A stretch of DNA of 59,559 nucleotides from an uncultured Spirochaetaceae bacterium (GTDB lineage Bacteria; Spirochaetota; Spirochaetia; Sphaerochaetales; Sphaerochaetaceae): positions 1 to 59,559 of the forward strand of contig OMYY01000017.1 in assembly GCA_900315435.1 (NCBI GenBank). The letters run 5' to 3'. The position numbers were made by a program, and so were the translations under genes. The notes below the pieces were generated by a model. It did no database searches and had not been told where the DNA came from. It saw only the letters and a list, made by a program, of their open reading frames with translations. Below are positions 36,050 to 44,197 of this stretch, one piece after another (positions within the stretch are counted from its first letter, which is position 1; the number at the start of each line of letters is the position of its first letter).

Positions 36050-38616
36050 GCGACCATCGCGAACCACGGGCGGGCTTGCTGTGTACCGTCACCGGCATTG
36101 TCATCGCAGTCATCGGCGCTTGCCTCCTTGCCCGTTCGCTGGTAAGGGAAATCCGGGTCAACGAGGCGGAAACCGTCAAGAACTCCCTGTCCGTTTCTGG
36201 AACGGTCCACTACGACCAGGAAACACCCCTCGAATCCTTTCGCTCCTTGCGGAAGAGCACGAAGCAGGTGCTGTTCCTTTCCTCCTACGACCCCACCAGC
36301 GTCTACTATGACGAGCAGATTGGCGGCATGCTTTCCGTCAGCGATTCCAACGAGATCGAGTTTGACGTCATCAACATGGACTCCCTCAAGCATCACAGCG
36401 AGGACGACCTCGAGATGGTCGAACAGTGGATCAGGGAACGGCTTGCCGAGGAGCACTACTATGGCCTGATTGTGGCGGATGACTTCGCATTGCAGTTCGC
36501 CATGCGGCACCGTGACGACTATTTCAAGGATCTTCCCATCATTTTCTTCGGAGTACAGGACTACGAGCGGGGCTATGAGGCGGCAAAGGATCCGCTGGTC
36601 ACCGGATATCTGGAGGACAGCAACGTGGGTTCCACCGTCGACTTGGCCTTGAAGCTGTTGCCTGCAACGAGGGAGGTGGTCGCGATCTACGACAACAGCC
36701 TGTCCGGTCAGGCGGAAGGCAAGATCTTCGAATCTCTTGCCCAAGACCCTTCCTATGAGGGAATCCGCCTTGTCTCCCTCCACTACGAGCAGTATACGGA
36801 CGAAGAGCTCCAGAAGGTCATCTCCGGCTACAAGGATGGTACCATCATCCTGCTGCTTACCGCTCATTCGGACAGGAATGACAACTACCACACCACGGTG
36901 GAGATTTCCCGTACAGTCACCCAAGCGGCCTCCGTCCCGGTCTTCCACAACAGCAAGGGCGGCTACAACAACGGAATCGTGGCCGGCCGGACCACCTTCT
37001 TCTGGAACATGGCTGCCGGGGCGGTCCGCACCATGCACGCCGTCCTTGACGAAGACCTGGACCTTTCGGCGGTGTCCGTCTCTTCCATTGAGGCCGCCGG
37101 CGCGTATGTGGCCAGCTACCAGGGGATGGCGCGGTTCGGTCTTCCGCTCGACGCCCTTCCGGAGGGTACCATCATCCTGGACGCTCCGGTTTCTTTCAAC
37201 GACCTGTACGGGCAGGTCTTCTATCCGATGACGCTCATCCTGCTCGGCTGCCTGCTGGTGGTCGCCGGTTCCCGCCTGGAGATCCATAAGCGAAAGCAGA
37301 TGGAACGGTCCCTCCGCACGACGGCCGACCGGCTCCGGTTCGCCAACGAGCACGATTCCCTGACTGGCGCCTACACCCGCCAGCGGGTTCTGGGCAGGCT
37401 GGACGAAGAGGAGGCCAGCGGACGGGAGTACGCGCTTGTGTTGATGGACATCAATGGCTTCAAGGACATCAACGACACCTACGGCCATGTGGTAGGCGAC
37501 CGCATCCTGAAGGACATTGCATCGGAGCTTGGCATCCTTGCGGGAAAGTATGATGCAGTGGTATCCCGTTATGGAGGGGACGAGTTCCTGCTTGTCTTCC
37601 CCGACCGGCACCTGAAGGAGTTCGATCCGGTGCTGGACCGCGTGCTTGCGGTGTTCGGAAAGGAACGGAAGACCGGGCTTGACAGCACCCTGGTTTCCGC
37701 CAGTCTGGGCGCCGCCAATTCGGAACGCAATACCCGTCTGAAAGAGGTGCTCGTCTGGGCCGAGACCGCGCTCGCAAGATCCAAGGAAAAGGGCGGGAAC
37801 AACTACCTTCTTTTTACCCGGCGGATGCAGAAGGAAGAACAGGAGAAGGATGTGGCGAAAGGCCTGGTGCTGGACGCGATCCAGCATGACGGCCTGACGA
37901 TGGTCTACCAGCCGCAGGTGGACACCCACAGCGGGAAGCTGATTGGCTTTGAGGCCCTGGCGCGGATGAAGAACGGGGCTTTTGGTCCGGGAGTCTTCAT
38001 TCCGATCGCCGAAAGAAACGGCTGGATCCGCCAACTCGGGCGCCTGACCACGGAAATGACCGTGCGTCAGATCAGCCTGTGGCGGAAGGAAGGGCTGCTG
38101 CCTCCCCCGGTTTCCATCAATTACTCCGCGGACCAGCTTGGGGATGCCGGCTATCTTTCCTTCCTGCAGCGCCTGCTTGCGACCTATGACGTGCCCGCTG
38201 CTGGCGTCAGGCTGGAAATCACGGAGAGCCTCTGCATCCAGAACGGGGTTGACGCCGCTTCCTTCTTCAAGGCTGCCGAGGCCATGCGCATCCAACTGAT
38301 GATGGACGACTTCGGGACTGGCTATTCATCCCTGAACATGCTTTCCACCATTCCGGTGGATTTCGTGAAGATCGACAAGTCGCTCGGCTCCCATTGCGGC
38401 CCGAACGTGGCTCAGCCGTTCCTCAGGGACGTGATCGCCCTAGTCCATGACCTGGGCAAGGGGATTGTCTGTGAAGGTGTCGAGACCAGGAGCGAGTATG
38501 AAAATCTGGAAAAGCTCCGCTGCGACTATATCCAGGGCTATTATTTCGGCAGGCCGCAGGGTCCGGACCAGGCGGCGGAAACCATGCGGAAGGACACGCT
38601 TTTCCCCGAGACCTGA
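36046..38616 (+). CDS. Transmembrane GGDEF-EAL protein with periplasmic ABC_sub_bind sensor domain
   Basis: 856 aa. Transmembrane helix 1 (about 11-29), a periplasmic domain (about 68-380) resembling ABC transporter substrate-binding proteins of the PF04392 type (KQVLFLSSYDPTS, DLPIIFFGVQDYE), helix 2 (about 393-413), GGDEF (RYGGDEFLLVF, about 508) and EAL (FEALARM, about 636; EITESL; DDFGTGYSSLN; KIDKS; EGVETRSE). Both output domains keep their signature residues. The design suggests an external ligand tunes c-di-GMP level. The start overlaps the previous stop (ATGA); the end lies four bases from the convergent PfkB stop. Confidence 0.92.
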   Translation: MSDHREPRAGLLCTVTGIVIAVIGACLLARSLVREIRVNEAETVKNSLSVSGTVHYDQETPLESFRSLRKSTKQVLFLSSYDPTSVYYDEQIGGMLSVSDSNEIEFDVINMDSLKHHSEDDLEMVEQWIRERLAEEHYYGLIVADDFALQFAMRHRDDYFKDLPIIFFGVQDYERGYEAAKDPLVTGYLEDSNVGSTVDLALKLLPATREVVAIYDNSLSGQAEGKIFESLAQDPSYEGIRLVSLHYEQYTDEELQKVISGYKDGTIILLLTAHSDRNDNYHTTVEISRTVTQAASVPVFHNSKGGYNNGIVAGRTTFFWNMAAGAVRTMHAVLDEDLDLSAVSVSSIEAAGAYVASYQGMARFGLPLDALPEGTIILDAPVSFNDLYGQVFYPMTLILLGCLLVVAGSRLEIHKRKQMERSLRTTADRLRFANEHDSLTGAYTRQRVLGRLDEEEASGREYALVLMDINGFKDINDTYGHVVGDRILKDIASELGILAGKYDAVVSRYGGDEFLLVFPDRHLKEFDPVLDRVLAVFGKERKTGLDSTLVSASLGAANSERNTRLKEVLVWAETALARSKEKGGNNYLLFTRRMQKEEQEKDVAKGLVLDAIQHDGLTMVYQPQVDTHSGKLIGFEALARMKNGAFGPGVFIPIAERNGWIRQLGRLTTEMTVRQISLWRKEGLLPPPVSINYSADQLGDAGYLSFLQRLLATYDVPAAGVRLEITESLCIQNGVDAASFFKAAEAMRIQLMMDDFGTGYSSLNMLSTIPVDFVKIDKSLGSHCGPNVAQPFLRDVIALVHDLGKGIVCEGVETRSEYENLEKLRCDYIQGYYFGRPQGPDQAAETMRKDTLFPET

Positions 38617-38619
38617 CCG

Positions 38620-39489
38620 TTAGAGCCCGAGCAGGGCCCTGATGTGCCCGTCGTAGGCGGGAATCGCTCCCCGGTGCCCGCAGACGTAGTTGGCAAGCAT
38701 GGTGCCCCTGTGGAGCGCCTCCTGGACGGAACCCCCTCCAACCAGGGTGGAGATGAAGGCGGCCGAAAGACTGTCGCCGGCGCCGACGGTGTCCACCACA
38801 TCCACGTTCCCGCAGGCTTGTCTGAAACACTTGCCCCCTTTGGTGAAACATTCCGAGCCATCTCCGCCAAGGGTGACCAGCACCATTTCCAGCGGATAGG
38901 CGGCAAGCAGGTTCCGTACGGACTCTTCCAGGTCCGCCCCTTTCCGGCCGACGGCGGAGCTGACAATCGAGACTTCCTCGTCGTTCATCTTCAGGATGGT
39001 GGCGTGGGCGATGCCGTCATCGAGGATGGCGGGGGTGTAGAAGTGCTTGCGGATATTGACGTCGAAGAACCGCAAGGGCGCCTTCGTTTCCGTAAGAAGC
39101 GCCTTGAGGCTCTGCCTGCTGGTCTCATGTCTCTGGACGAGGGATCCCCAGTACAGGACATCCACCTGGGAAGGAAGCGGTTCGGTCAAGGTGATGTCGT
39201 CCCAAGCCGAAGGTTCGTTGAAAGTGTAGTCGGCGTTGCCGTCCTGGAGGGTGACGTCAGCCCTTCCGGTGGGGTAGGTGCTGCGCTTGATGTAGCGGGT
39301 GGTCAGCCCCAGCTCGGAAATCTCCTTGATCGCCCTGCGGCCGAGTTCGTCTTCGCCCACCGCGCTGACGACCAGGCTTTCCGCCCCGAGCCGCTGGATG
39401 TGGCTTGCCACGTTCAGGGGTGCCCCTCCCAGTTTCGCCTGGTCCATGATCACATCGAACAAAATCTCTCCAAAAGCCACGAAACGCAT
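38620..39489 (-). CDS. PfkB-family carbohydrate kinase (fructokinase-like)
   Basis: 289 aa ribokinase-fold sugar kinase. The start MRFVAFGEILFDV, the GGAPLNVASHIQRLG substrate loop and the C-terminal DTVGAGDSL (catalytic Asp) are typical of fructokinases, which phosphorylate fructose at C6. AAGGAAGGA precedes the ATG. It diverges from the glycerol-1-phosphate dehydrogenase gene. Fructose is the best guess; other ketoses cannot be excluded. Confidence 0.88.
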   Translation of the reverse strand: MRFVAFGEILFDVIMDQAKLGGAPLNVASHIQRLGAESLVVSAVGEDELGRRAIKEISELGLTTRYIKRSTYPTGRADVTLQDGNADYTFNEPSAWDDITLTEPLPSQVDVLYWGSLVQRHETSRQSLKALLTETKAPLRFFDVNIRKHFYTPAILDDGIAHATILKMNDEEVSIVSSAVGRKGADLEESVRNLLAAYPLEMVLVTLGGDGSECFTKGGKCFRQACGNVDVVDTVGAGDSLSAAFISTLVGGGSVQEALHRGTMLANYVCGHRGAIPAYDGHIRALLGL

Positions 39490-39649
39490 ACTTTCCTTCC
39501 TTGTTTTACCTATGATAACGCATTTCGTCTGGATGTGGGAGGTGCTCTGAAAAATGGAAACCGACGGGGCGGTTCCGTATTTTCTGATTGTGCTAGGAAG
39601 AGGGATGCGAATGAGTTAGAATAAGTGGTTGAGAAAAGTGGGAGGCGAT

Positions 39650-40963
39650 ATGGAACTTAACGGAGGAAAGGTTTGCAGTTGTGGGAAGCGCCATGTCAAT
39701 GACGCGGTGAAAGCTCTGGTGGTCCAGCAGGGGGCCCTGGAGGAAATCCCCCGGCTCTTGCAGGAGATGGACTGCCATCATCCCTTCCTGGTCATGGACC
39801 TGCACACCAAGGCGGCGGCAGGGGACGAGGTCATCCGGATTCTCGGGAAGGCCCACATCCCGTCGAGCTCCTTTGTCTATGAGACGACAAGTCCCGTTCC
39901 TCCGACCGAGGAGGAACTTGGAAAGGTGATCATGCACTGGGATCCCGAGGCGGATGGCATCCTTGCCATCGGCAGCGGCGTGATCAACGACCTTTCCAAG
40001 TTTGTCAGCCGCGCCACCGGCCATCAGTACATCCTGGTCTTGACCGCCCCAAGCATGGACGGCATGGTCAGCCCGACCAGTTCGGTGGATGTGGATGGGT
40101 TGAAGGTTTCCCTGCCTTCGGCCACTGCCTGGGCGGTGGTGGCGGATCTGGATGTGCTTGCCAACAGCCCCAGGCACATGATCGCCAGCGGATTGGGGGA
40201 CATGCTTGCCAAGTACATCAGCCTGACCGAATGGAAGCTGAGCAACCTGATCAACGGGGAATACTACTGTCCCGAGATCGCCGGCATGATCCACCGGGCT
40301 CTGGACTCCGAGTTGCGGGCCGCCCCGAAGCTGCTGGACGGGGACCGGGAGGCGGTGAAGGAGGTGACCGACGGTCTCCTGCTTGCCGGTTGCGCCATGG
40401 CCTATGCCGGGGTGACGCGTCCGGCGAGCGGGATGGAGCACTACATCAGCCACATCATCGACATGCGCCATCTGGCCTTCGGGACCCCCTGCGACCTGCA
40501 CGGCATCCAGTGCGGTGCCGCCACGCTGTACGCGCTTGGCATGTACGAGCGCATGCGGACGATCGGCCATATCGACATCCGGGAAGCCAATGCCCGTGCC
40601 GCCGCATTCAGCTACGAGGAGTGGAAGCCAGTGTTGCGGAGCTATGTCGGGCCGGCTGCCGAGAGCATGATCGCCTTGGAGGCAAAGGAGCACAAATACG
40701 ACCTTGCCGGACACAGGAAACGCGTTGAGGTGATTGCCAGGAAATGGCCCGAAATCCGTCAGGTGATCGCGGCCCTTCCCAAGGCGGACGAGGTAGCAGC
40801 GGTGATGCGCTCGCTCTCCATGCCCGTCCGCCTGGAGGAGGTCGGTGTGGAGACCAGGAATATCCCGACCCACGTGAAGTGCACCAAGGACATCCGCAAG
40901 AAGTATGTGGGCAGCTGGCTTCTCTGGGATATCGGGTTGTTGGATGAAATCGTAGGGGAATGA
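39650..40963 (+). CDS. egsA: sn-Glycerol-1-phosphate dehydrogenase (AraM/EgsA family)
   Basis: 437 aa member of the iron-type alcohol dehydrogenase/dehydroquinate synthase fold. It should reduce dihydroxyacetone phosphate to sn-glycerol 1-phosphate, the backbone stereoisomer of archaeal lipids and, in Bacillus, of heptaprenylglyceryl phosphate. Motifs: GILAIGSGVINDLSKF (NAD binding), TAPSMDGMVSPTSS, GLGDMLAKY, GMEHYISHIIDM and CDLHGIQCG (metal ligands Asp, His, His). The N-terminal CSCGKRH is common in AraM relatives. GGGAGG precedes the start. EamA transporter gene follows 61 bases downstream. AraM is also found in Bacillus arabinose operons. Confidence 0.88.
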   Translation: MELNGGKVCSCGKRHVNDAVKALVVQQGALEEIPRLLQEMDCHHPFLVMDLHTKAAAGDEVIRILGKAHIPSSSFVYETTSPVPPTEEELGKVIMHWDPEADGILAIGSGVINDLSKFVSRATGHQYILVLTAPSMDGMVSPTSSVDVDGLKVSLPSATAWAVVADLDVLANSPRHMIASGLGDMLAKYISLTEWKLSNLINGEYYCPEIAGMIHRALDSELRAAPKLLDGDREAVKEVTDGLLLAGCAMAYAGVTRPASGMEHYISHIIDMRHLAFGTPCDLHGIQCGAATLYALGMYERMRTIGHIDIREANARAAAFSYEEWKPVLRSYVGPAAESMIALEAKEHKYDLAGHRKRVEVIARKWPEIRQVIAALPKADEVAAVMRSLSMPVRLEEVGVETRNIPTHVKCTKDIRKKYVGSWLLWDIGLLDEIVGE

Positions 40964-41024
40964 CATCGGAAACCATGGCGTGTGGCGGACTTTGCCTGTA
41001 TAGTAAGCCGAGAGGTAAGTTGCT

Positions 41025-41885
41025 ATGTGGGTCATGTACGCGTTCTTGTCCGCGCTTTTCGCCGGACTCATGTCGATCCTTGCCAAATGTGGCATCCGCA
41101 AGACCGACTCTACGGTCGCCACGGCCATCAGGACCATCGTCGTCCTCGTCATGTCGGCGGTGATGGTGTGGGTGACAGGGCAGTATACCCCGTTGTCCGA
41201 GATTCCTGCCAGGACGTGGCTTTTCCTGGTCCTCTCCGGTCTCGCGACTGGAGCTTCCTGGTTGTGTTATTTCCGTGCCCTGCAGATCGGCAATATCAAC
41301 AAGGTGGTGCCGATCGACAAGTCGAGCACCATCCTGACCATCATGCTCGCCTTCCTGTTCCTGCACGAGCAGGTGACCCCGCTGAAGGCGCTCTGCGTGG
41401 TCCTGATCGGCGTCGGCACCTGGCTGATGATCCAGAAGAAGGAGACCGAGGGACCTAAGGAGGAGAAGGGTTCCTGGCTCCTGCTCGCCTTTGGTTCGGC
41501 CCTGTTCGCCGCACTGACCGCCATTCTCGGCAAGATCGGTATCCAGGGCGTGGCGAGCAACCTCGGCACCACCATCCGTACCGCCGTGGTGCTGGTCATG
41601 GCCTGGGTCATGGTCTTCGTCACCGGCAAGAAGGACAAGGTGCTCGAGACCCCGAGGGGCGAGTTGGGATTCATCTGCCTTTCCGGCCTTGCTACCGGCG
41701 GTTCCTGGCTGTGCTATTACAAGGCGCTGCAGGACGGGCTTGCCAGTGTCGTCGTCCCGATCGACAAGCTCAGCATGCTGGTGACCATCGCCTTTTCCGC
41801 CGTGGTCTTCCACGAACGGCTGGGCAAACGTTCTGCCATCGGACTTGTCCTGATTGTTGCCGGAACCTTGCTCATGCTGCTCTGA
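41025..41885 (+). CDS. EamA/DMT-family transporter
   Basis: 286 aa with ten predicted transmembrane helices built as two tandem EamA repeats of about 140 residues. The repeats are recognisably similar (LSGLATGASWLCYFRALQ versus LSGLATGGSWLCYYKALQ; VPIDKSS versus VPIDKLS). A charged linker (KKETEGPKEEKG) separates them. Drug/metabolite exporters of this fold move amino acids, nucleotides or sugars; substrate not predictable. AGAGG precedes the ATG. Followed by a strong terminator. Confidence 0.9.
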   Translation: MWVMYAFLSALFAGLMSILAKCGIRKTDSTVATAIRTIVVLVMSAVMVWVTGQYTPLSEIPARTWLFLVLSGLATGASWLCYFRALQIGNINKVVPIDKSSTILTIMLAFLFLHEQVTPLKALCVVLIGVGTWLMIQKKETEGPKEEKGSWLLLAFGSALFAALTAILGKIGIQGVASNLGTTIRTAVVLVMAWVMVFVTGKKDKVLETPRGELGFICLSGLATGGSWLCYYKALQDGLASVVVPIDKLSMLVTIAFSAVVFHERLGKRSAIGLVLIVAGTLLMLL

Positions 41886-41911
41886 TTGTTTGCCGCCTGG
41901 TGGTGTTCCAG

Positions 41912-41938
41912 CCCCCGTTGACCGGGGGTGTCTTTTTG
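41912..41938 (+). terminator. Rho-independent terminator after the EamA gene
   Basis: CCCCCG-TTGAC-CGGGGG stem-loop followed by TGTCTTTTT, about 27 bases after the stop. Confidence 0.85.
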
Positions 41939-41983
41939 CCGGCTCGTCCACCCACCCCGATGCAATGACGATATTGCGTTCCG

Positions 41984-42036
41984 TTTCACAAATTTGTTGC
42001 AAATAATTTTATTAGGTTTTACAGTTATTTGTGAAA
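41984..42036 (+). promoter_or_regulatory. Promoter of the AfuABC/murQ operon enclosed by an inverted repeat
   Basis: TTGCAA (41997-42002), 17 bases, TACAGT (42020-42025) form the promoter. A perfect 10-base inverted repeat brackets it: TTTCACAAAT at 41984-41993 just upstream of the -35 and ATTTGTGAAA at 42027-42036 just after the -10. Centre-to-centre distance is 43 bases, about four helical turns. A regulator bound at both arms would hold the promoter closed; the RpiR protein of this operon is the natural candidate. Confidence 0.6.
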
Positions 42037-42064
42037 ACTTTTTACATGACTGAAGGGGGTTTCT

Positions 42065-43102
42065 ATGAAAAGGATGGCGCTGGTGCTGACAGGATTGTGT
42101 TTCGCTTCGTTGGCGTTCGCACAAGGGACCAAGGAGACTGCCGCTTCCGGGCAGCCGGCAAAGAGTGACCGCCTCGTGCTGATCACTTCGACCGCGGCGG
42201 ACAATCTGGACGCGGTCGTTCCCGCCTTCGAGCAGAAGTACGGGGTGAAGGTCGACATCATTACCGGTAGTACCGGAGAGGTCTATTCCCGCATTCAGGC
42301 GGAAAAGGACAATCCTTCCACGGATATCACCTGGATCGGGGAGTACTACGCGTTGAAGGATCCCCAGTTCTTCGAGCCCTACGTGTCGAGCCATGACGGG
42401 GAGTACCCCGAGAAGTTCCGCAATACCTCGGGCATGTTCACCGCGGTGAATGGCACCTGTCCGGTGATCATCTACAACACGAAGCTGGTCTCCAAGGACA
42501 TCAAGGGGTACAGCGACCTTCTGGATCCGTCCTTGAAGGGGCAGATTGCGTTTGGCGACGCGGGAACTTCCTCGTCCGCCTACAACCACCTGGAGAACAT
42601 GCTGCTTGACTTCGGCAAAGGCGACGTGGACGCCCAGGCCGGGTGGGACTACGTGGCATCGCTGCTGAAGCAGTTGGATGGACGTATCGTCAACAGCAGT
42701 TCGGTGACCTACAAGGGCGTGGTGAGCGGCGAGTATGCCGTAGGCTTGGCCTGGGACGCGCCGGCGCTCCAGCTGGTTTCCGCCGGTACTCCGGACGTGA
42801 AGTTCTGCTATATGGCCGAAGGCTCCGCTTCGAAGCTTTCCGGCATGTGCATCGTCAAGGGCGCGAAGAACCTGGAGAACGCCAGGCTGTTTGTCGACTT
42901 CATCTCCTCCAAGGAAGGACAGGAGCTGATCGCGAAGCAGACTGCGGGAGCCAACCCGGTACGCACTGATGTCGAGCTGCCGGATGCCAAGGCGGTCATG
43001 AAGAGCGCCAGCATCTTCCCGGTCGACGCCGTATGGTCGAGCAAGATCAAGAAGGGCGTGCAGGAGAAGTTCACGAGCCTGATGATGGACATCATGAAAT
43101 AA
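42065..43102 (+). CDS. AfuA/FbpA-type ABC transporter substrate-binding protein
   Basis: 345 aa periplasmic binding protein with a signal peptide (MKRMALVLTGLCFASLAFA, then QGTKE) and no lipobox. Mature part: LVLITSTAADNLDAVVPAFEQKYGVKVDIITGSTGEVYSRI, then STDITWIG and VIIYNTKLV, as in family 1 proteins once called iron-binding. Several AfuA-type relatives bind sugar phosphates and others aminoethylphosphonate or iron. GAAGGGGG precedes the ATG. It is first in an operon that continues into RpiR and murQ, which favours an amino-sugar (phosphate) ligand over iron. Confidence 0.88.
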   Translation: MKRMALVLTGLCFASLAFAQGTKETAASGQPAKSDRLVLITSTAADNLDAVVPAFEQKYGVKVDIITGSTGEVYSRIQAEKDNPSTDITWIGEYYALKDPQFFEPYVSSHDGEYPEKFRNTSGMFTAVNGTCPVIIYNTKLVSKDIKGYSDLLDPSLKGQIAFGDAGTSSSAYNHLENMLLDFGKGDVDAQAGWDYVASLLKQLDGRIVNSSSVTYKGVVSGEYAVGLAWDAPALQLVSAGTPDVKFCYMAEGSASKLSGMCIVKGAKNLENARLFVDFISSKEGQELIAKQTAGANPVRTDVELPDAKAVMKSASIFPVDAVWSSKIKKGVQEKFTSLMMDIMK

Positions 43103-43121
43103 AGGACCGGGGGGCGTGTCG

Positions 43122-44195
43122 ATGAGTGTCGCGATCCACATTGCGCATGCGCGCAAGGCATATGGCGGGAATGTCATCATTCCGGATTTGAGCCTGGACG
43201 TCGAGGAGGGTGAGTTCTTCACGTTGCTCGGCTCTTCGGGATGCGGCAAGACCACGCTGCTGCGCATGATTGCCGGTTTCAATACCATCGAGGGAGGCGA
43301 TTTCTTCTTCAACGGGCAGCGCATCAACGACATCCCCCGCAACAAGAGGAACATCGGCATGGTCTTCCAGAACTATGCCGTGTTCCCCCATATGACGACG
43401 TTCGAGAATGTGGCGTTCGGTCTGGAACAACGGCACGTCAAGGATCCTGAGAAGACAAGGCGCGTGGAGGAGATGCTCGACATGGTGCAGATTTCCGCGC
43501 TTCGCGACCGGAAGCCCCAGAACATGTCCGGCGGCCAGCAGCAGCGTATCGCCCTTGCCAGAGCCATCGTCATCCAGCCTGACGTGCTGTTGATGGACGA
43601 GCCCCTTTCCAACCTGGACGCGAAGCTTCGCATCGAGATGCGTGGAGCGATCAGGTCCATCCAGAAACGATCGGGAATCACCACGGTGTATGTCACCCAC
43701 GACCAGAGCGAGGCCTTGGCGGTCAGCGACCGTATCGCCATCATGCACAAGGGGGTCATCCAGCAGGTGGGTACTCCGCTTGAGGTGTATTGCCACCCAA
43801 GCAATCTCTTCTGCGCTACCTTCATCGGGGAAAGCAACATGCTGGAGGCGACCGCGCTTGGTGGCCGCAAGATAGGTTTCCCGGATGGAGGCCGCATGGA
43901 GGTCCCGTTCCTTTCCGACCGGGTGGCGGAGGGCCGCAAGGTGAAGGTGTGCGTGCGTCCCGACGAGTTCGTCTTCTCCGATACGGGCGTTGCCGCGAAG
44001 GTGGTTGCCCGTACCTTCCTCGGTTCCTCGTACGAGTACCAGGTCGCGTTGCCGGGTGGATTCGCCGTGAAGGTCGAGACAGGTACCCATCACGCGGTCC
44101 TCGATGTGGACGAACCTGTCCACCTTGCCTTCGATCCTTCCATCATCAACGTCTTCGACGGAGAGAGCGGGGATTCCCTGATGGCGAAGGAGTGA
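43122..44195 (+). CDS. ABC transporter ATP-binding protein (AfuC/PotA-like)
   Basis: 357 aa ATPase with Walker A (GSSGCGKTT), Q-loop (MVFQNYAVFPHM), signature (MSGGQQQRIALARA), Walker B (VLLMDEPLSNLD), H-loop (YVTHDQSEAL) and a C-terminal TOBE region (about 235-345). The ATG chosen is 6 bases inside an in-frame GTG. It energises the permease gene that begins two bases after its stop. Confidence 0.94.
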   Translation: MSVAIHIAHARKAYGGNVIIPDLSLDVEEGEFFTLLGSSGCGKTTLLRMIAGFNTIEGGDFFFNGQRINDIPRNKRNIGMVFQNYAVFPHMTTFENVAFGLEQRHVKDPEKTRRVEEMLDMVQISALRDRKPQNMSGGQQQRIALARAIVIQPDVLLMDEPLSNLDAKLRIEMRGAIRSIQKRSGITTVYVTHDQSEALAVSDRIAIMHKGVIQQVGTPLEVYCHPSNLFCATFIGESNMLEATALGGRKIGFPDGGRMEVPFLSDRVAEGRKVKVCVRPDEFVFSDTGVAAKVVARTFLGSSYEYQVALPGGFAVKVETGTHHAVLDVDEPVHLAFDPSIINVFDGESGDSLMAKE

Positions 44196-44197
44196 CG

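Noticed and set aside
39555-39580. Imperfect dyad GGAAACCG...CGGTTCC between PfkB and glycerol-1-phosphate dehydrogenase genes
   Set aside because: One-base bulge, short arms and no clear promoter geometry; insufficient support for an operator.
42065-43102. Ferric iron-binding role for the AfuA/FbpA-type protein
   Set aside because: Although annotation pipelines often assign iron, the operon holds only sugar-related genes (RpiR, MurQ, sugar kinase) and no iron-regulatory site was seen, so a sugar or sugar-phosphate ligand is preferred.
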